Source: Priestia megaterium
GTDB taxonomy: Bacteria > Bacillota > Bacilli > Bacillales > Bacillaceae_H
Length of the DNA: 64,000 nt
Assembly (NCBI RefSeq): GCF_023824195.1
Contig: NZ_CP085442.1
Location: 3,014,001-3,078,000, forward strand
Direction: 5' to 3'
Every line of letters starts with the position of its first letter. Position 1 is the stretch's first letter. The position numbers and the translations under genes are program-made. Under the pieces are notes generated by a model. That model had not been told where the DNA came from, ran no database searches, and saw nothing but the letters and a program-made list of their open reading frames with translations. Positions 51,327-60,314 of this stretch are shown here, piece by piece.

Positions 51327-52703
51327 ATGAGTTTGAAATATCTAAAAATTATGGAAGAAATTAAGCTTGGCCTAGCAAATGGATCACTTATTGCAGGTGG
51401 TAAACTCCCTTCTGTTCGCCGACTATCCCAACATTTTTCGTGCAGCAAGAATACCGTTATCAAAGCGTACAGTGAACTAGAAAAAGAGCATTTAATTTAT
51501 TCTGTTCCTAAAAGCGGCTACTACGTTGTGGCAGAATTTCAACATAGGACGAATGAAAATGAAGTGATTGATTTCTTGTCTGCTGGTCCAGATAAAAACG
51601 TTATGCCTTATCTTGAATTTCAGCATTGTATAAACCAAGCGATTGAACACTACAAAGAAGAGCTTTTTACATACTCTGATCAACAAGGCTCTTACTCATT
51701 ACGGGTACAGTTAGTGAAACACTTGCAGAACCTACAGGTGTTCACTCAAGCTGAAAGGTTAGTTGTTGTATCCGGGTCTCAGCAAGCTCTTCACTTATTA
51801 GTTTCTATGCCATTTCCAAATGGAAAAAATAATATCCTGATTGAACAGCCCACTTATTTCGGTTTTATCGAGTCTCTTACGCTGCACCAAGCTACTACTT
51901 TTGGGATCGAGCTATCGATGGAAGGGATTGACCTTGATCGTTTGGAGTACATTTTTCGAAATAATGACATAAAATTTTTCTATATTATTCCAAGGTTTCA
52001 CAATCCTCTTGGGCATTGTTATACAAATTTTGAGAAGAAAAAAATCGTGGAGCTAGCCGAAAAATACGATGTATATATAGTGGAAGATGACTTTTTGGGT
52101 GACCTTGATCCCGATACAAAATCAGATCCTTTATTTTCTTTTAATCCTTCTGGACGAGTCATTTACATTAAAAGCTTTTCGAAAATCTTTCTTCCTGGGT
52201 TACGCATTGCTGCTATCGTGCTTCCTTCGTTAATGAATAGCAACTTTTTACGATATAAATTCAGTTCAGATTTTAATAGTTCAGCGCTTTCTCAAGGTGC
52301 TCTTGAAATTTATTTAAAAAGCGGCATGTTTACTAGTCATCTTAAAAAGATAAAAGAGGTATACCATACCAAAATGCAAACCCTTGTAGAAGCATGTGAT
52401 TCATTGCTACCGGCTCATACACATTTTTCTAAACCAACTTCAGGATTCTATTTATCCGTTAGTTTACCTGAGAATGTGACAGCAAAACAGATCGTTCACA
52501 TGCTAAACGAGCAGCACATATATGTTGATGATGCTTCTAGATTTTTTTTACCAGAATACAAACGAGACGCTCTTCTCCGATTAAGCATCTCACAAGTAAA
52601 TACGAATACTATCAAACGAGGCATTGAACAGCTGGCTCAGTGCATTACTTTAATTGATGATAGAAAAAATCATCCTATTCCAAATAACCTTTTCCCCTTG
52701 TAG
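51327..52703 (+). CDS. MocR-type (GntR-aminotransferase) transcriptional regulator
   Basis: A 458-residue chimera. The winged helix-turn-helix of GntR type (about 1-75; AGGKLPSVRRLSQHFSCSKNTVIKAYSELE) is joined to a fold-type I aminotransferase-like domain with PLP-lysine in SFSKIFLPGLR and the PRFHNPLGH motif (canonical P-HQNPTG, here relaxed). PLP-bound MocR proteins sense small molecules and often control the neighbouring transporter or PLP pathway. The divergent EamA gene is the likely target. RBS AGGAG precedes the ATG. Confidence 0.88.
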   Translation: MSLKYLKIMEEIKLGLANGSLIAGGKLPSVRRLSQHFSCSKNTVIKAYSELEKEHLIYSVPKSGYYVVAEFQHRTNENEVIDFLSAGPDKNVMPYLEFQHCINQAIEHYKEELFTYSDQQGSYSLRVQLVKHLQNLQVFTQAERLVVVSGSQQALHLLVSMPFPNGKNNILIEQPTYFGFIESLTLHQATTFGIELSMEGIDLDRLEYIFRNNDIKFFYIIPRFHNPLGHCYTNFEKKKIVELAEKYDVYIVEDDFLGDLDPDTKSDPLFSFNPSGRVIYIKSFSKIFLPGLRIAAIVLPSLMNSNFLRYKFSSDFNSSALSQGALEIYLKSGMFTSHLKKIKEVYHTKMQTLVEACDSLLPAHTHFSKPTSGFYLSVSLPENVTAKQIVHMLNEQHIYVDDASRFFLPEYKRDALLRLSISQVNTNTIKRGIEQLAQCITLIDDRKNHPIPNNLFPL

Positions 52704-52732
52704 AATGGGAATTTAATGGACATACTAAACGA

Positions 52733-52766
52733 AAAGAAGCCAAGGAATTAGAATCCTTGACTTCTT
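52733..52766. terminator. terminator between mocR and YtkA-like gene
   Basis: The stem GAAGCCAAGGA / TCCTTGACTTC (one mismatch) has T-rich flanks and overlaps the start of the lipoprotein's stop region. Confidence 0.7.
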
Positions 52767-53165
52767 TCATTTAACCGTAACGGTTATAAGAGGCATGTTA
52801 TGCGTCCCTTTTGCAGAAACATGTGATTGCACGGTATATGTGCCAGGCTCAGAGAAAGATGTTTGTATCTCGTATACACCTTCTCCTACTTGTTTAGGCT
52901 TTAACATCTTCCCTTTCCCTTCGCCATCTTTTTTCTCTATTTCAAATTCAATCATTTCAACATCATCATTTTTCACTTTTTCGTCTCCATATGTAACTTC
53001 GGCTTTGTAGTTACCGCTTTCATTTTTCTGTAACGCCTCTGGGCCTTGAAGATTTACGTCCAACGGTTTTGGTTGCTCAGCATTTTTGCTTTGAGCAGGT
53101 TCCTGACCACAGGCCGTTAAAAGTAAACAAAGACTGATTATAGATATACTTATTCTTTTTTTCAT
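52767..53165 (-). CDS. YtkA-like lipoprotein
   Basis: A 132-residue lipoprotein with a signal ending at the lipobox LLTAC (Cys19) and a beta-sandwich YtkA-like domain (YKAEVTYGDEKV..., EPGTYTVQSHVSAKGTHNM). Such domains resemble FixH and Ig-like copper- or redox-linked modules; the conserved HxM region THNMPL may bind metal, which is inference. RBS AAGGAGATG precedes the ATG. It is divergent from the next membrane gene. Confidence 0.8.
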   Translation of the reverse strand: MKKRISISIISLCLLLTACGQEPAQSKNAEQPKPLDVNLQGPEALQKNESGNYKAEVTYGDEKVKNDDVEMIEFEIEKKDGEGKGKMLKPKQVGEGVYEIQTSFSEPGTYTVQSHVSAKGTHNMPLITVTVK

Positions 53166-53314
53166 GTATTCATCTCCTTTTTAAACCCTTTGTTTAACTA
53201 TAACGCGTATTGCAAAGAAAAAAATGAATTTTTCTAAAAAAGAAGGATTTTTAAAGATTTTTTAAGAAAAAAGTTCATACTGATACTAACTATTTTTTTC
53301 CAAGGAGGAAGAAA

Positions 53315-53893
53315 ATGAATTCAGCTAAATCTCCAGCTAAAAAATCATGGCTACAGACATTAATCAAAAATAAAAGTGAGCGCAAAAAAGTGATCTTTAT
53401 CTTTACTATCTCTTTTTTACTAGTTGTAGCAGGGCTTATTTACATCCCTATTTATAAACATTCCCTTCCGCTTGATTCTAAAATATATGAAGGGAATTTT
53501 AAAGAGCTTGGTTCAATCGCACGAATTGGTTTCTTTGCAGCTTTAGCCATTTATCCTATTTTTTTATTATTAAAATGGAAACCGTTATCGCACATAAAAA
53601 AAGGAAATTTTGAGTTAAAACCGCTTATCCAATTTTTAGCCAAGTACGTTCGTCAGTGGCACGTGCCCATTGCTCTTATATCAACTGCCTTGATTATTTT
53701 ACATGGTTATATGGCTTTAATAAAAGGATTTCAAGCAAATTTTACGTACTTTTCAGGAATTATTACGATGGCTGTTCTAGCTTGTTTACTCGTGATGGGC
53801 GTGAAGCGCTATAAGCGTACAGATAAAAAGTGGCATCTTAAATTTGCTATTTCCTTTTTGATTTTGTTTATGATTCACGCTACCTTTTCATAA
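53315..53893 (+). CDS. four- to five-helix membrane protein, possible heme b-type
   Basis: A 192-residue membrane protein. Four His sit in or at helix ends (RQWHVP, IILHGYM, KKWHLK, MIHATF), spaced as in ferric-reductase-like or cytochrome b561-like heme proteins. That suggests heme binding, but no family is certain. It starts at ATG after AAGGAGG and is alone. The N-terminus is basic and cytoplasmic. Neighbours give no function. Confidence 0.65.
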   Translation: MNSAKSPAKKSWLQTLIKNKSERKKVIFIFTISFLLVVAGLIYIPIYKHSLPLDSKIYEGNFKELGSIARIGFFAALAIYPIFLLLKWKPLSHIKKGNFELKPLIQFLAKYVRQWHVPIALISTALIILHGYMALIKGFQANFTYFSGIITMAVLACLLVMGVKRYKRTDKKWHLKFAISFLILFMIHATFS

Positions 53894-53990
53894 CTTGCCA
53901 TTGTTTAAAGTTTTTTTATATAGGGTACAGTTCACAATGAATACATGATATGTATCACTATACGTTTTACATCACTTAGGAGGTATAAAC

Positions 53991-54656
53991 ATGGCAAGAG
54001 TGTTAGCTGTATTATCAAGCGGATACGAAGAGAAAGATTATCACACAGGTTGGTGGGCAGAAGAATTATTTGCTCCGCTGCAAAAGCTTGAGGACGCAGG
54101 GCACACCGTTGATTTAGCCTCGCCTTTTGGAGGTAAGCCGGAAGTAGACGTTCGAAGTATTTCAGAAGACTTTGATCCAGACGGAACGTATAAGAAATTA
54201 TATGAATCAGGAAGAGCGGATCAGACAATGAAACTTGAAGAAGTAGATGCTGAGAACTATGACGTTATCTTAGTAGTAGGCGGCCACGGCGCTATGTTTG
54301 ACTTAGCAAAAAATGTGGACTTGCATGCACTTATGAACAAAGTGTACGACAACGGAGGTATTTTAGCAGCTGAGTGTCACGGACCTTCTGTTTTTGCTTT
54401 CTTGAAAGGATCCGATGATGAACTGTTAATTAAAGGACTAGACGTAACCGGTTATCCTGATGAAATTGAACCGGAAGAAGTACTTCCCTTTTTACCATAC
54501 AGTTTAGAACAAGAACTTCGTGAAGTGGCTAACTACATCCCTGAGATGGATAAAAAAGCATATGCCGTTTGGGCAAATGATCAAATTGTCACAAGCCGAG
54601 ATCCTTTTTCTTCTGAATTAATGGGTGATGAATTAGTTAAAAAGCTAAATAAATAA
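53991..54656 (+). CDS. DJ-1/PfpI family protein, Hsp31-like
   Basis: A 221-residue class I glutamine amidotransferase-like protein of the DJ-1/PfpI superfamily. The nucleophile elbow is AAECHGPSVF, and YDVILVVGGHGAMFDL with an acid at PSxG-like sites fits the Hsp31 (chaperone/glyoxalase III) group. It may act in carbonyl stress defence; exact activity is not certain. RBS TAGGAGG precedes the ATG, and a strong terminator follows. Confidence 0.88.
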   Translation: MARVLAVLSSGYEEKDYHTGWWAEELFAPLQKLEDAGHTVDLASPFGGKPEVDVRSISEDFDPDGTYKKLYESGRADQTMKLEEVDAENYDVILVVGGHGAMFDLAKNVDLHALMNKVYDNGGILAAECHGPSVFAFLKGSDDELLIKGLDVTGYPDEIEPEEVLPFLPYSLEQELREVANYIPEMDKKAYAVWANDQIVTSRDPFSSELMGDELVKKLNK

Positions 54657-54660
54657 ACTA

Positions 54661-54692
54661 AAAAAAGACTGCTTGAAAGCAGTCTTTTTTTG
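54661..54692. terminator. bidirectional terminator
   Basis: A 12-bp perfect stem (AAAAGACTGCTT / AGCAGTCTTTT) with a 3-nt loop and T-run separates the DJ-1 gene from the opposing ABC exporter. Confidence 0.9.
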
Positions 54693-54698
54693 TTTGTT

Positions 54699-56426
54699 CT
54701 ATAGGGATGTTTGAAACTGCTGCTCTACCAAACGCCGGTAAAAAGAATGAGAGGCTAACAGCTCTTTATGCGTTCCGCTTCCTGTAACCTGCCCTTCCTC
54801 TATTACAACAATTTGGTCCGCATTAATGACCGTAGATAGACGATGGGCAATGACGAGTGATGTGCGTTCTTTCATTACCGTTTCCAATGACTCTTGCACA
54901 AGCTTTTCTGATTCGGAGTCCAAGCTAGCTGTCGCTTCGTCCAGTAGTAAAAACTGGGGATTGCGTAACAGCGCTCGGGCAATTGCAATACGCTGTCGCT
55001 GTCCTCCTGAGAGATTAATACCTCTTTCTCCAATCATTGTTTCATATTGAGCTTCAAAGGACTGAATGAAATGATGAGCATTCGCTAACTTCGCTGCTTC
55101 TTCTATTTCTTCATCCGTCACATGCCTCTCTAATCCGTAAATGAGATTTTCTCGAATTGTTCCCGCTAAAATCGGAGAATCCTGCTGAACATAGCTAAAC
55201 AGGTGACGCCACGAACGTAAGTTGACGTTTTGACTGTCTGTTCCATCCAAGAATATGTGCCCCGATGAAGGCTCATAAAAGCGTTCGATAAGCGAAAAAA
55301 CAGTAGATTTTCCAGCTCCGCTAGGTCCAACAAAAGCGGTAACTTCTCCTTTTTTAGCAGAAAATGAAACCTCCTGCAATACTGGTTTATCTTCATATTG
55401 AAAAGCAACTTTATCGAACCTTAAACTCCCTACCTGTTCAAGCACTTCTCCATTTTCATAGTTCTCTTCTTTCTCAGCTAATATATCAAAGATTCTTTCT
55501 GAAGCTCCTTTGGTTTGCTGAAAGCTCGTAACAAATCGGGTAAGTGAACCAACCGGAACCATAATTTGAAAAAGGTAAAGAACAAAAGCCACCAGCTCTC
55601 CTGCAGTGATAAATCCCTCACTCACCCGGTATGCACCAAACCCGACGATGGCAATCATAACAGCGGTCATCACCGTGCTAATAATCGGGGTAATGATGGC
55701 TTCAATTTTAGCTCTCTTGACACCGAAGAGGTAGAGTGACTGAAACGATTGTAAGCCGGAATCAACTTCTTTTTTCTCTGAACCGGATACTTTAATCAAG
55801 CGGATTTCACTCAGCATTTGAGCTAAAAAAGCCGTAAGCTTGGACATTTTATCCTGCTGCTCACGTGAAATTTTATGTATTTTTCGCGCTAGCGGCATAA
55901 CGAGTAGAAACATAACGGGAATAACCGCTAGTAAAATGAGCGTCATCGGTACATCAAGCGTAAATAAAATAACAACGGCAATAATAATAGATAAAATATT
56001 TTTTACAAAGTCAATCATTTCTGTTGACAATAAATTCATCACAATGGTTGTATCATTTGTAATGCGGCTTACCATTTCACCTGAACGGTTCTGGTCGTAA
56101 AATGAAACCGGAAGCTTTATGAGCTTGTTCCACACTTTATGTCTGAGTTCTTTTACAACACCTTGCCCTACTTGAGCAAGGAGATAAAGAGATACTGCGC
56201 TTGTTACCATTTGAGCAGCAAATAAACCAAGGAGTCCTGCTATAAGCTGCGGTGAAACGCCCGCTGCAATTTTCTCCATCACTTCTTTAATGACAAGAGG
56301 AATAGAAAGAGACGCTCCGGTATTAATTAAGGCCAGTATAAACGAAATGAGTAGCTTTCCTGTCGGAGGGTTCGTTAGCAACCATAATTTTTTAAATGAA
56401 AAATGAATTCCTTTTTGCGTATTCAT
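54699..56426 (-). CDS. ABC-type multidrug exporter, BmrA-like
   Basis: A 575-residue half-transporter. The N-terminal six-helix exporter domain (LIKLPVSFYDQNRSGEMVSRITND is conserved with BmrA) is fused to an ABC ATPase with Walker A GPSGAGKST, Q-loop, signature LSGGQRQR, Walker B LLLDEATASLD and H-loop AHRLST. It acts as a homodimer exporting lipophilic compounds. It is close to B. subtilis BmrA (YvcC) in length and motifs. No regulator is next to it. RBS is AGAAAGGAAC-like before the ATG. Confidence 0.9.
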   Translation of the reverse strand: MNTQKGIHFSFKKLWLLTNPPTGKLLISFILALINTGASLSIPLVIKEVMEKIAAGVSPQLIAGLLGLFAAQMVTSAVSLYLLAQVGQGVVKELRHKVWNKLIKLPVSFYDQNRSGEMVSRITNDTTIVMNLLSTEMIDFVKNILSIIIAVVILFTLDVPMTLILLAVIPVMFLLVMPLARKIHKISREQQDKMSKLTAFLAQMLSEIRLIKVSGSEKKEVDSGLQSFQSLYLFGVKRAKIEAIITPIISTVMTAVMIAIVGFGAYRVSEGFITAGELVAFVLYLFQIMVPVGSLTRFVTSFQQTKGASERIFDILAEKEENYENGEVLEQVGSLRFDKVAFQYEDKPVLQEVSFSAKKGEVTAFVGPSGAGKSTVFSLIERFYEPSSGHIFLDGTDSQNVNLRSWRHLFSYVQQDSPILAGTIRENLIYGLERHVTDEEIEEAAKLANAHHFIQSFEAQYETMIGERGINLSGGQRQRIAIARALLRNPQFLLLDEATASLDSESEKLVQESLETVMKERTSLVIAHRLSTVINADQIVVIEEGQVTGSGTHKELLASHSFYRRLVEQQFQTSL

Positions 56427-56575
56427 CTTAGTTCCTTTCTAATTCTTTTAATAGGTGGTATACACACTGTAGGCAGACACCACACACTTTACCTTCAAAG
56501 TTCTATCTTATTTTACACCATTTCCTTTCTCAACCTGAACTTCTAAGCTTTTACCTATTTTTCAAACTCGTCTAT

Positions 56576-56603
56576 ACGAAAATGACAAGCAGGTCATATA
56601 CTA
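56576..56603 (+). promoter_or_regulatory. SigK-like promoter of the third GerP-family gene
   Basis: AC, 17 nt, CATATACTA repeats the pattern seen before the gerP-like cluster at 7.0 kb. The start codon lies 43 nt downstream. Confidence 0.5.
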
Positions 56604-56645
56604 TGGTACACGGAATTCTTTTACTAGATGAGAGGTTGAATAAGA

Positions 56646-56834
56646 ATGTCTGTTTATATTAAATCTATTTCTATTGGAACCATTTCTGGTGGTATCGTTA
56701 TTTTTGGAAATGCAGGGAATATATCACCTTCAAGCGGCTCTACATCCGGATCTGGCTCTACTTCTAATTCTCAAATGCCGATGCCTCCTTCTCCGGGAAA
56801 AGGCCCGAGAGATAACACAGCTTTTAATGGCTAA
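56646..56834 (+). CDS. small GerP-family-like spore protein
   Basis: A 62-residue protein with YIKSISIGTISGGIVIFGN at the start, a pattern of GerPA/PF/PB-type proteins, then a Ser/Gly-rich stretch and a Pro-rich tail (MPMPPSPGKGP). RBS GAGAGG lies before the ATG. A SigK-like promoter precedes it and a bidirectional terminator follows. The DPD motif of GerPF is absent, so it may be a divergent or shortened member. Coat assembly or germinant permeation is an inference. Confidence 0.6.
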   Translation: MSVYIKSISIGTISGGIVIFGNAGNISPSSGSTSGSGSTSNSQMPMPPSPGKGPRDNTAFNG

Positions 56835-56837
56835 TAA

Positions 56838-56868
56838 AAAAACAGTGAGATATTTCTCACTGTTTTTA
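56838..56868. terminator. bidirectional terminator
   Basis: The stem AAACAGTGAGA / TCTCACTGTTT has A- and T-runs on both strands. It is shared by the GerP-like gene and copD. Confidence 0.85.
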
Positions 56869-57927
56869 GACTTGAATACTTGTCATCATCGCAATATAAA
56901 AAGCAAAAACAAACAAACCCGCACTTAATACGCTAAGCCATACTGTCTTTTTGTAAAAACAAATAAGTAAATACACAAAAAACAGCAGTGCGACAAATAA
57001 GAATAGAATTCCTACAACCGTTACGTGAAACGTTAGAGGGAGCGTCACTTGTTTCCCATAGATAAACGGAAGAATCGATGAATCCATTGCCATATGACTT
57101 ATATTAGTTGGCGGCGATTGCGTCACCATGATAGCTGTAAATAAAAAAATGATAAGCAAAATAATGCTTTCTGCTCGAATCCACATCACGGGCTTATATT
57201 CTGGATGTTTTATCGCTTTTTTCATAAGAAAACCATTGATGACGGCAAATGCAAGCAGTGGAATAATCGTAATATGCTTTAGTAAAAGAGACTGCCCGTA
57301 ATCTGTAGCCCATGAATTTACATAGTTGGACAGCCCCATGATAATGACCATCGAAATGAACCCGCTTAATGAAAGAAGCACAAAACAAGCAATTGCAAAA
57401 GGAGTAAACCAGCTTAAGAAACTTTTCCAATTGGAGGTTTCTTTTGAAAAAGCGGCAACAATCAGAACCACTCCTCCCCACAGTCCAACTGCTAAAATAT
57501 GAAGGGAATGAGAAAGCATCCCACTAAGCGCAGAAACGGATGCTGCGTGACTTGCATAGGCAATTCCTCCAACCAACGCCACAGTCAGCAATGTATACAT
57601 ATGAGGGTGACTCTCTATTGAAACAGCAACCATGCATAAAACAGCAATCAGCACAACAAAGATCCAGGCGTGTCCCGTTCTTGTTTCCAATAATACAAGA
57701 CGAACTGTTTCACCTAACCCTCTTATTTTTGAAAAAGATAAAATAATCTCAAGCGAATTTCCAACCGAAAAAATAGCGACAGCCGCTGCACTTGCAAGTA
57801 GCCATCGCTTTGATAATAAAATTGTTGGCTTTTTTGTAAGCGGCACATATTGCAGTACGGCAAATCCTAATAATAAGGAAAGACCTACGTATGTGAACCA
57901 CTCAAAAACAGGCAACAAAATACTCAT
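56866..57927 (-). CDS. CopD-family copper import membrane protein
   Basis: A 353-residue protein with about nine helices carrying the CopD domain (HSLHILAVGLWGGVVLIVAAF and the preceding AYASHAASVSALSGML). CopD moves copper across the membrane with a CopC partner. In B. subtilis YcnJ CopC and CopD are fused; here they are separate genes 4 nt apart. Uptake or export direction is not decided by sequence. No copper-responsive regulator is nearby. Confidence 0.85.
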   Translation of the reverse strand: MSILLPVFEWFTYVGLSLLLGFAVLQYVPLTKKPTILLSKRWLLASAAAVAIFSVGNSLEIILSFSKIRGLGETVRLVLLETRTGHAWIFVVLIAVLCMVAVSIESHPHMYTLLTVALVGGIAYASHAASVSALSGMLSHSLHILAVGLWGGVVLIVAAFSKETSNWKSFLSWFTPFAIACFVLLSLSGFISMVIIMGLSNYVNSWATDYGQSLLLKHITIIPLLAFAVINGFLMKKAIKHPEYKPVMWIRAESIILLIIFLFTAIMVTQSPPTNISHMAMDSSILPFIYGKQVTLPLTFHVTVVGILFLFVALLFFVYLLICFYKKTVWLSVLSAGLFVFAFYIAMMTSIQV

Positions 57928-57931
57928 CTTT

Positions 57932-58492
57932 TTAAGCCTTTTTCTTTCTGAAGATTAAGAGTAATGCTCCAACCACCACTACAATAGCAATAATCATGAT
58001 AACAAAAAACGATGAAGAATCATTGTTCTCTGTTTTTTCATCATTTGCTACTGCACTTTTTTGGTGTTGTTCAGATTGCGTGGCTCCTTGCTTTTTTTCA
58101 CTATCTTTTCCGGCTGCTTGAGTATTCTCTTCTTTCGCTTCATCTTTCACATCTACTTTAAAAGCAATGGAATCCTTCATTACATGACCATCTTCCCCTA
58201 CAATTTCCCAGTTCACTGTGTAAGATCCGTTTTCAAGAGGCTGATCGACAGAAGCTATTAAATCATGACCCTCTACTTTTTGCGATGCAAGTGAAATTTT
58301 TTGTCCATCTTTTGTAACGGTTACAGTACTGATTTTCTCGATGTGTGTTTCAAAGGTCAATTTAATTTCTTTTAGAGGAGCTGTAACAGTTGCACCATTT
58401 TCAGGCACTGTTGTTTGCACATGTGTATGAGCAAAACTAACGGTCGGAACAGCTAAAAAGCATGCTAAAAGTAAACCTATTATTTTTTTCAT
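57932..58492 (-). CDS. CopC-domain copper-binding membrane protein
   Basis: A 186-residue protein. A signal peptide (about 1-21) leads to a mature N-terminus starting with His (HTHVQTTVPENGATV), which with the late EDGHVMKD His makes the Cu(II) site of CopC. A charged linker and one C-terminal helix (about 160-180) with an RKKK stop anchor it. It delivers copper to CopD downstream. It is the first gene of a two-gene operon. Confidence 0.88.
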   Translation of the reverse strand: MKKIIGLLLACFLAVPTVSFAHTHVQTTVPENGATVTAPLKEIKLTFETHIEKISTVTVTKDGQKISLASQKVEGHDLIASVDQPLENGSYTVNWEIVGEDGHVMKDSIAFKVDVKDEAKEENTQAAGKDSEKKQGATQSEQHQKSAVANDEKTENNDSSSFFVIMIIAIVVVVGALLLIFRKKKA

Positions 58493-58775
58493 ATTTATGA
58501 CTCCCTATCTCTTTTTTCTTTTTTCATCATATCCAAAAATGCTTTTATGTAGACGTTTCCGAACACGATCTATTTTCCTAGTAAGTGTACTCCTTTTTTA
58601 CTCAGTCTCACAATAACTATTACCAATTCGTTATAAAATGTTCACAAATCCTAGGGAAGGTGCCGCCGCAATTTTTTGAATATTCTTTCAGACTATCCTT
58701 GAATATAGTAAAATAGTTAAATAAGATGGCTGACTTTTTTCTAGCTTAAAATCCCATACAGAAAGGATAGAAACA

Positions 58776-59045
58776 ATGAAAAAGTATACATGCCCTTGCT
58801 GTGGTTATCAATCGTTAGACAGTGATGGTGACTATGATATTTGTGAGATATGTTTTTGGGAAGACGATCCGTACCAAAAGCTGAATGCCAACGAATTAGG
58901 AGCCAACTCTATTTCTTTAATAGAAGCTCAGGAAAATTTTATAGTTTATGGAGCGTGTAATAAAGAAAGCTTACAGCACGTGAGAAAGCCTTCTGTTCAA
59001 GATGTAAAAGATTTCAACTGGAAACCTATTATAAGTCACGAGTAG
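58776..59045 (+). CDS. CPCC-family cysteine-rich protein
   Basis: An 89-residue small protein with a zinc-binding Cys pattern: YTCPCCGYQSL at the N-terminus and CEICFWEDD, the signature of the CPCC family. Members occur near toxin and effector genes or alone; the function is unknown. RBS AGAAAGGATAG precedes the ATG. It is alone, with a strong terminator after it. Confidence 0.85.
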   Translation: MKKYTCPCCGYQSLDSDGDYDICEICFWEDDPYQKLNANELGANSISLIEAQENFIVYGACNKESLQHVRKPSVQDVKDFNWKPIISHE

Positions 59046-59060
59046 CGAAACTAGTTTATA

Positions 59061-59093
59061 AAAAAAGAATGCTTGCGAAAGCATTCTTTTTTG
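59061..59093. terminator. bidirectional terminator
   Basis: The stem AAAAAAGAATGCTT / AAGCATTCTTTTTT with a 4-nt loop lies between convergent genes. Confidence 0.85.
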
Positions 59094-59096
59094 GAT

Positions 59097-59798
59097 TCAG
59101 TAAGAAGTGGAAACAAACGTAGAAAGCACATTTGTAAACCTACAAAAAGTTTGAGTTTTAGACGAAGCTCTTCCTTTTGAAGTGAATGAATGAAACATAG
59201 CACTTCGCAGCGGTTGGCTAATCTCTAATTGAATACTTTTCCCGGTACGATTTTTATTTGCAATATTTCCAGGGTTAATGCCTGCAATCTCATCGTGCCC
59301 TTTTGTAATCAGTTCCGCCGGAAATCCATTTTGATTTAATAATTGCGTTAATTTTTTTGCACGCTCCCGATCAGTTCCCCCCACAAAAATATGTTTTTCG
59401 TTCCCAGAATACCCGTGAAGAGATAAAACATTATCATACTTGCTTACCATCTTACGCGCTGTGGGCTCATCAAAATGAGTGCTTGTGAGGTGCAGGTCTC
59501 GTGACCCTTTCGACTTTAACGATTCGAATAGGTAAAGAGCATTTTGTTTGCCAAGCTCTTGGGCAATTTCGCTTGTCCCCCCTTCAATTCCTCCACCGTG
59601 TGGAGCAAAGATAAGGACAGGGCTTTTCGTTTCTTTGGTCGTCACTTTATAGCTAGCTGAAGACTCGTGCTGTGAGAGCTGCTTGAAATTTTGATATTTA
59701 TCAGTTGACGCACTAGATGTATCTTGAAAAGGTGAAATGAATAAAACGAATAGACAGATACATAAGGTAGAGAAACTTACTAAACGATAGCTTTTCAA
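59097..59798 (-). CDS. poly-gamma-glutamate hydrolase family protein
   Basis: A 233-residue secreted or membrane-bound protein with a signal peptide (about 1-30). The zinc hydrolase motifs APHGGGIEGGTSEIA and LSLHGYSG, with GHDEIAGINP and QLEISQPLR, match the PGA hydrolase family (phage PghP, B. subtilis YjqB type). It cleaves poly-gamma-glutamate amide bonds. The start is TTG with AGGAG 7 nt upstream. The gene looks cellular rather than prophage here, since no phage gene is adjacent. Confidence 0.85.
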   Translation of the reverse strand: MKSYRLVSFSTLCICLFVLFISPFQDTSSASTDKYQNFKQLSQHESSASYKVTTKETKSPVLIFAPHGGGIEGGTSEIAQELGKQNALYLFESLKSKGSRDLHLTSTHFDEPTARKMVSKYDNVLSLHGYSGNEKHIFVGGTDRERAKKLTQLLNQNGFPAELITKGHDEIAGINPGNIANKNRTGKSIQLEISQPLRSAMFHSFTSKGRASSKTQTFCRFTNVLSTFVSTSY

Positions 59799-59944
59799 TT
59801 TGTACTCCTGCTTTCTATTGTGTAATAAGACCTAAAACATTAGAATCCTAAAAAATCCAAAAATAATATCTATAGTAGTCTTATTTACTTATCGTTACAA
59901 ATTATAATTTATTTAATAGTTCTTAATGCTCATTTATAATATTT

Positions 59945-59981
59945 AAAAAAACTTCAGCGCATATCCACTGAAGTTTTTTTA
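59945..59981 (-). terminator. terminator after the 36-residue membrane protein gene
   Basis: The stem AAAAACTTCAG / CTGAAGTTTTT with a 10-nt loop and T-runs lies 22 bp beyond the stop of the small gene. It supports the small gene as a real unit. Confidence 0.75.
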
Positions 59982-60001
59982 CTTTTTTTGTTTTTATTTA
60001 T

Positions 60002-60112
60002 TTAAAGCAAGCGCCAAACTAATTTTATCCAGCCAAAGAAGGCGATCCATAAAGGTATGCTCAAAGATGTTCCCCACGCTAAACCAATTAAGAAGTTTCC
60101 TCTTTCAATCAT
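60002..60112 (-). CDS. 36-residue single-helix membrane protein
   Basis: A small ORF starting ATG with AAGGAGTGG about 7 nt ahead. The peptide (MIERGNFLIGLAWG..., ending KLVWRLL) has one hydrophobic segment (about 7-28), Trp residues at helix ends and a basic C-terminus, which fits a small bitopic membrane protein. It has its own terminator and an upstream cre box. I do not recall a named family; similar unannotated small ORFs may exist in relatives. Confidence 0.6.
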   Translation of the reverse strand: MIERGNFLIGLAWGTSLSIPLWIAFFGWIKLVWRLL

Positions 60113-60173
60113 ACAAACCACTCCTTATGAACATTGTAGGTGAACAAGTACAATTCTATACCTTAACTATAAC

Positions 60174-60188
60174 AGAAAGCGCTTTCAT
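60174..60188 (-). promoter_or_regulatory. cre (CcpA) site upstream of the small membrane protein
   Basis: ATGAAAGCGCTTTCT on the minus strand matches the cre consensus WTGNAANCGNWNNCW at every position. It lies 62 nt before the small gene's ATG. Carbon catabolite control is inferred. Confidence 0.65.
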
Positions 60189-60314
60189 TTAATAGTCACT
60201 TACACGTTTTTAGTGCTATATTCATACAGAAAACCGGATTTCAAGTAGATAAAGGGCGATATATAAGAAAATGAATAATTACAAGGGGTAAAAGTATAAT
60301 AAACTACTTTAAAA

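Noticed and set aside
59097..59798. Prophage remnant suggested by the PGA hydrolase (PghP-like)
   Set aside because: No phage structural, integrase or att-like features are nearby; chromosomal family members are common in Bacillus.
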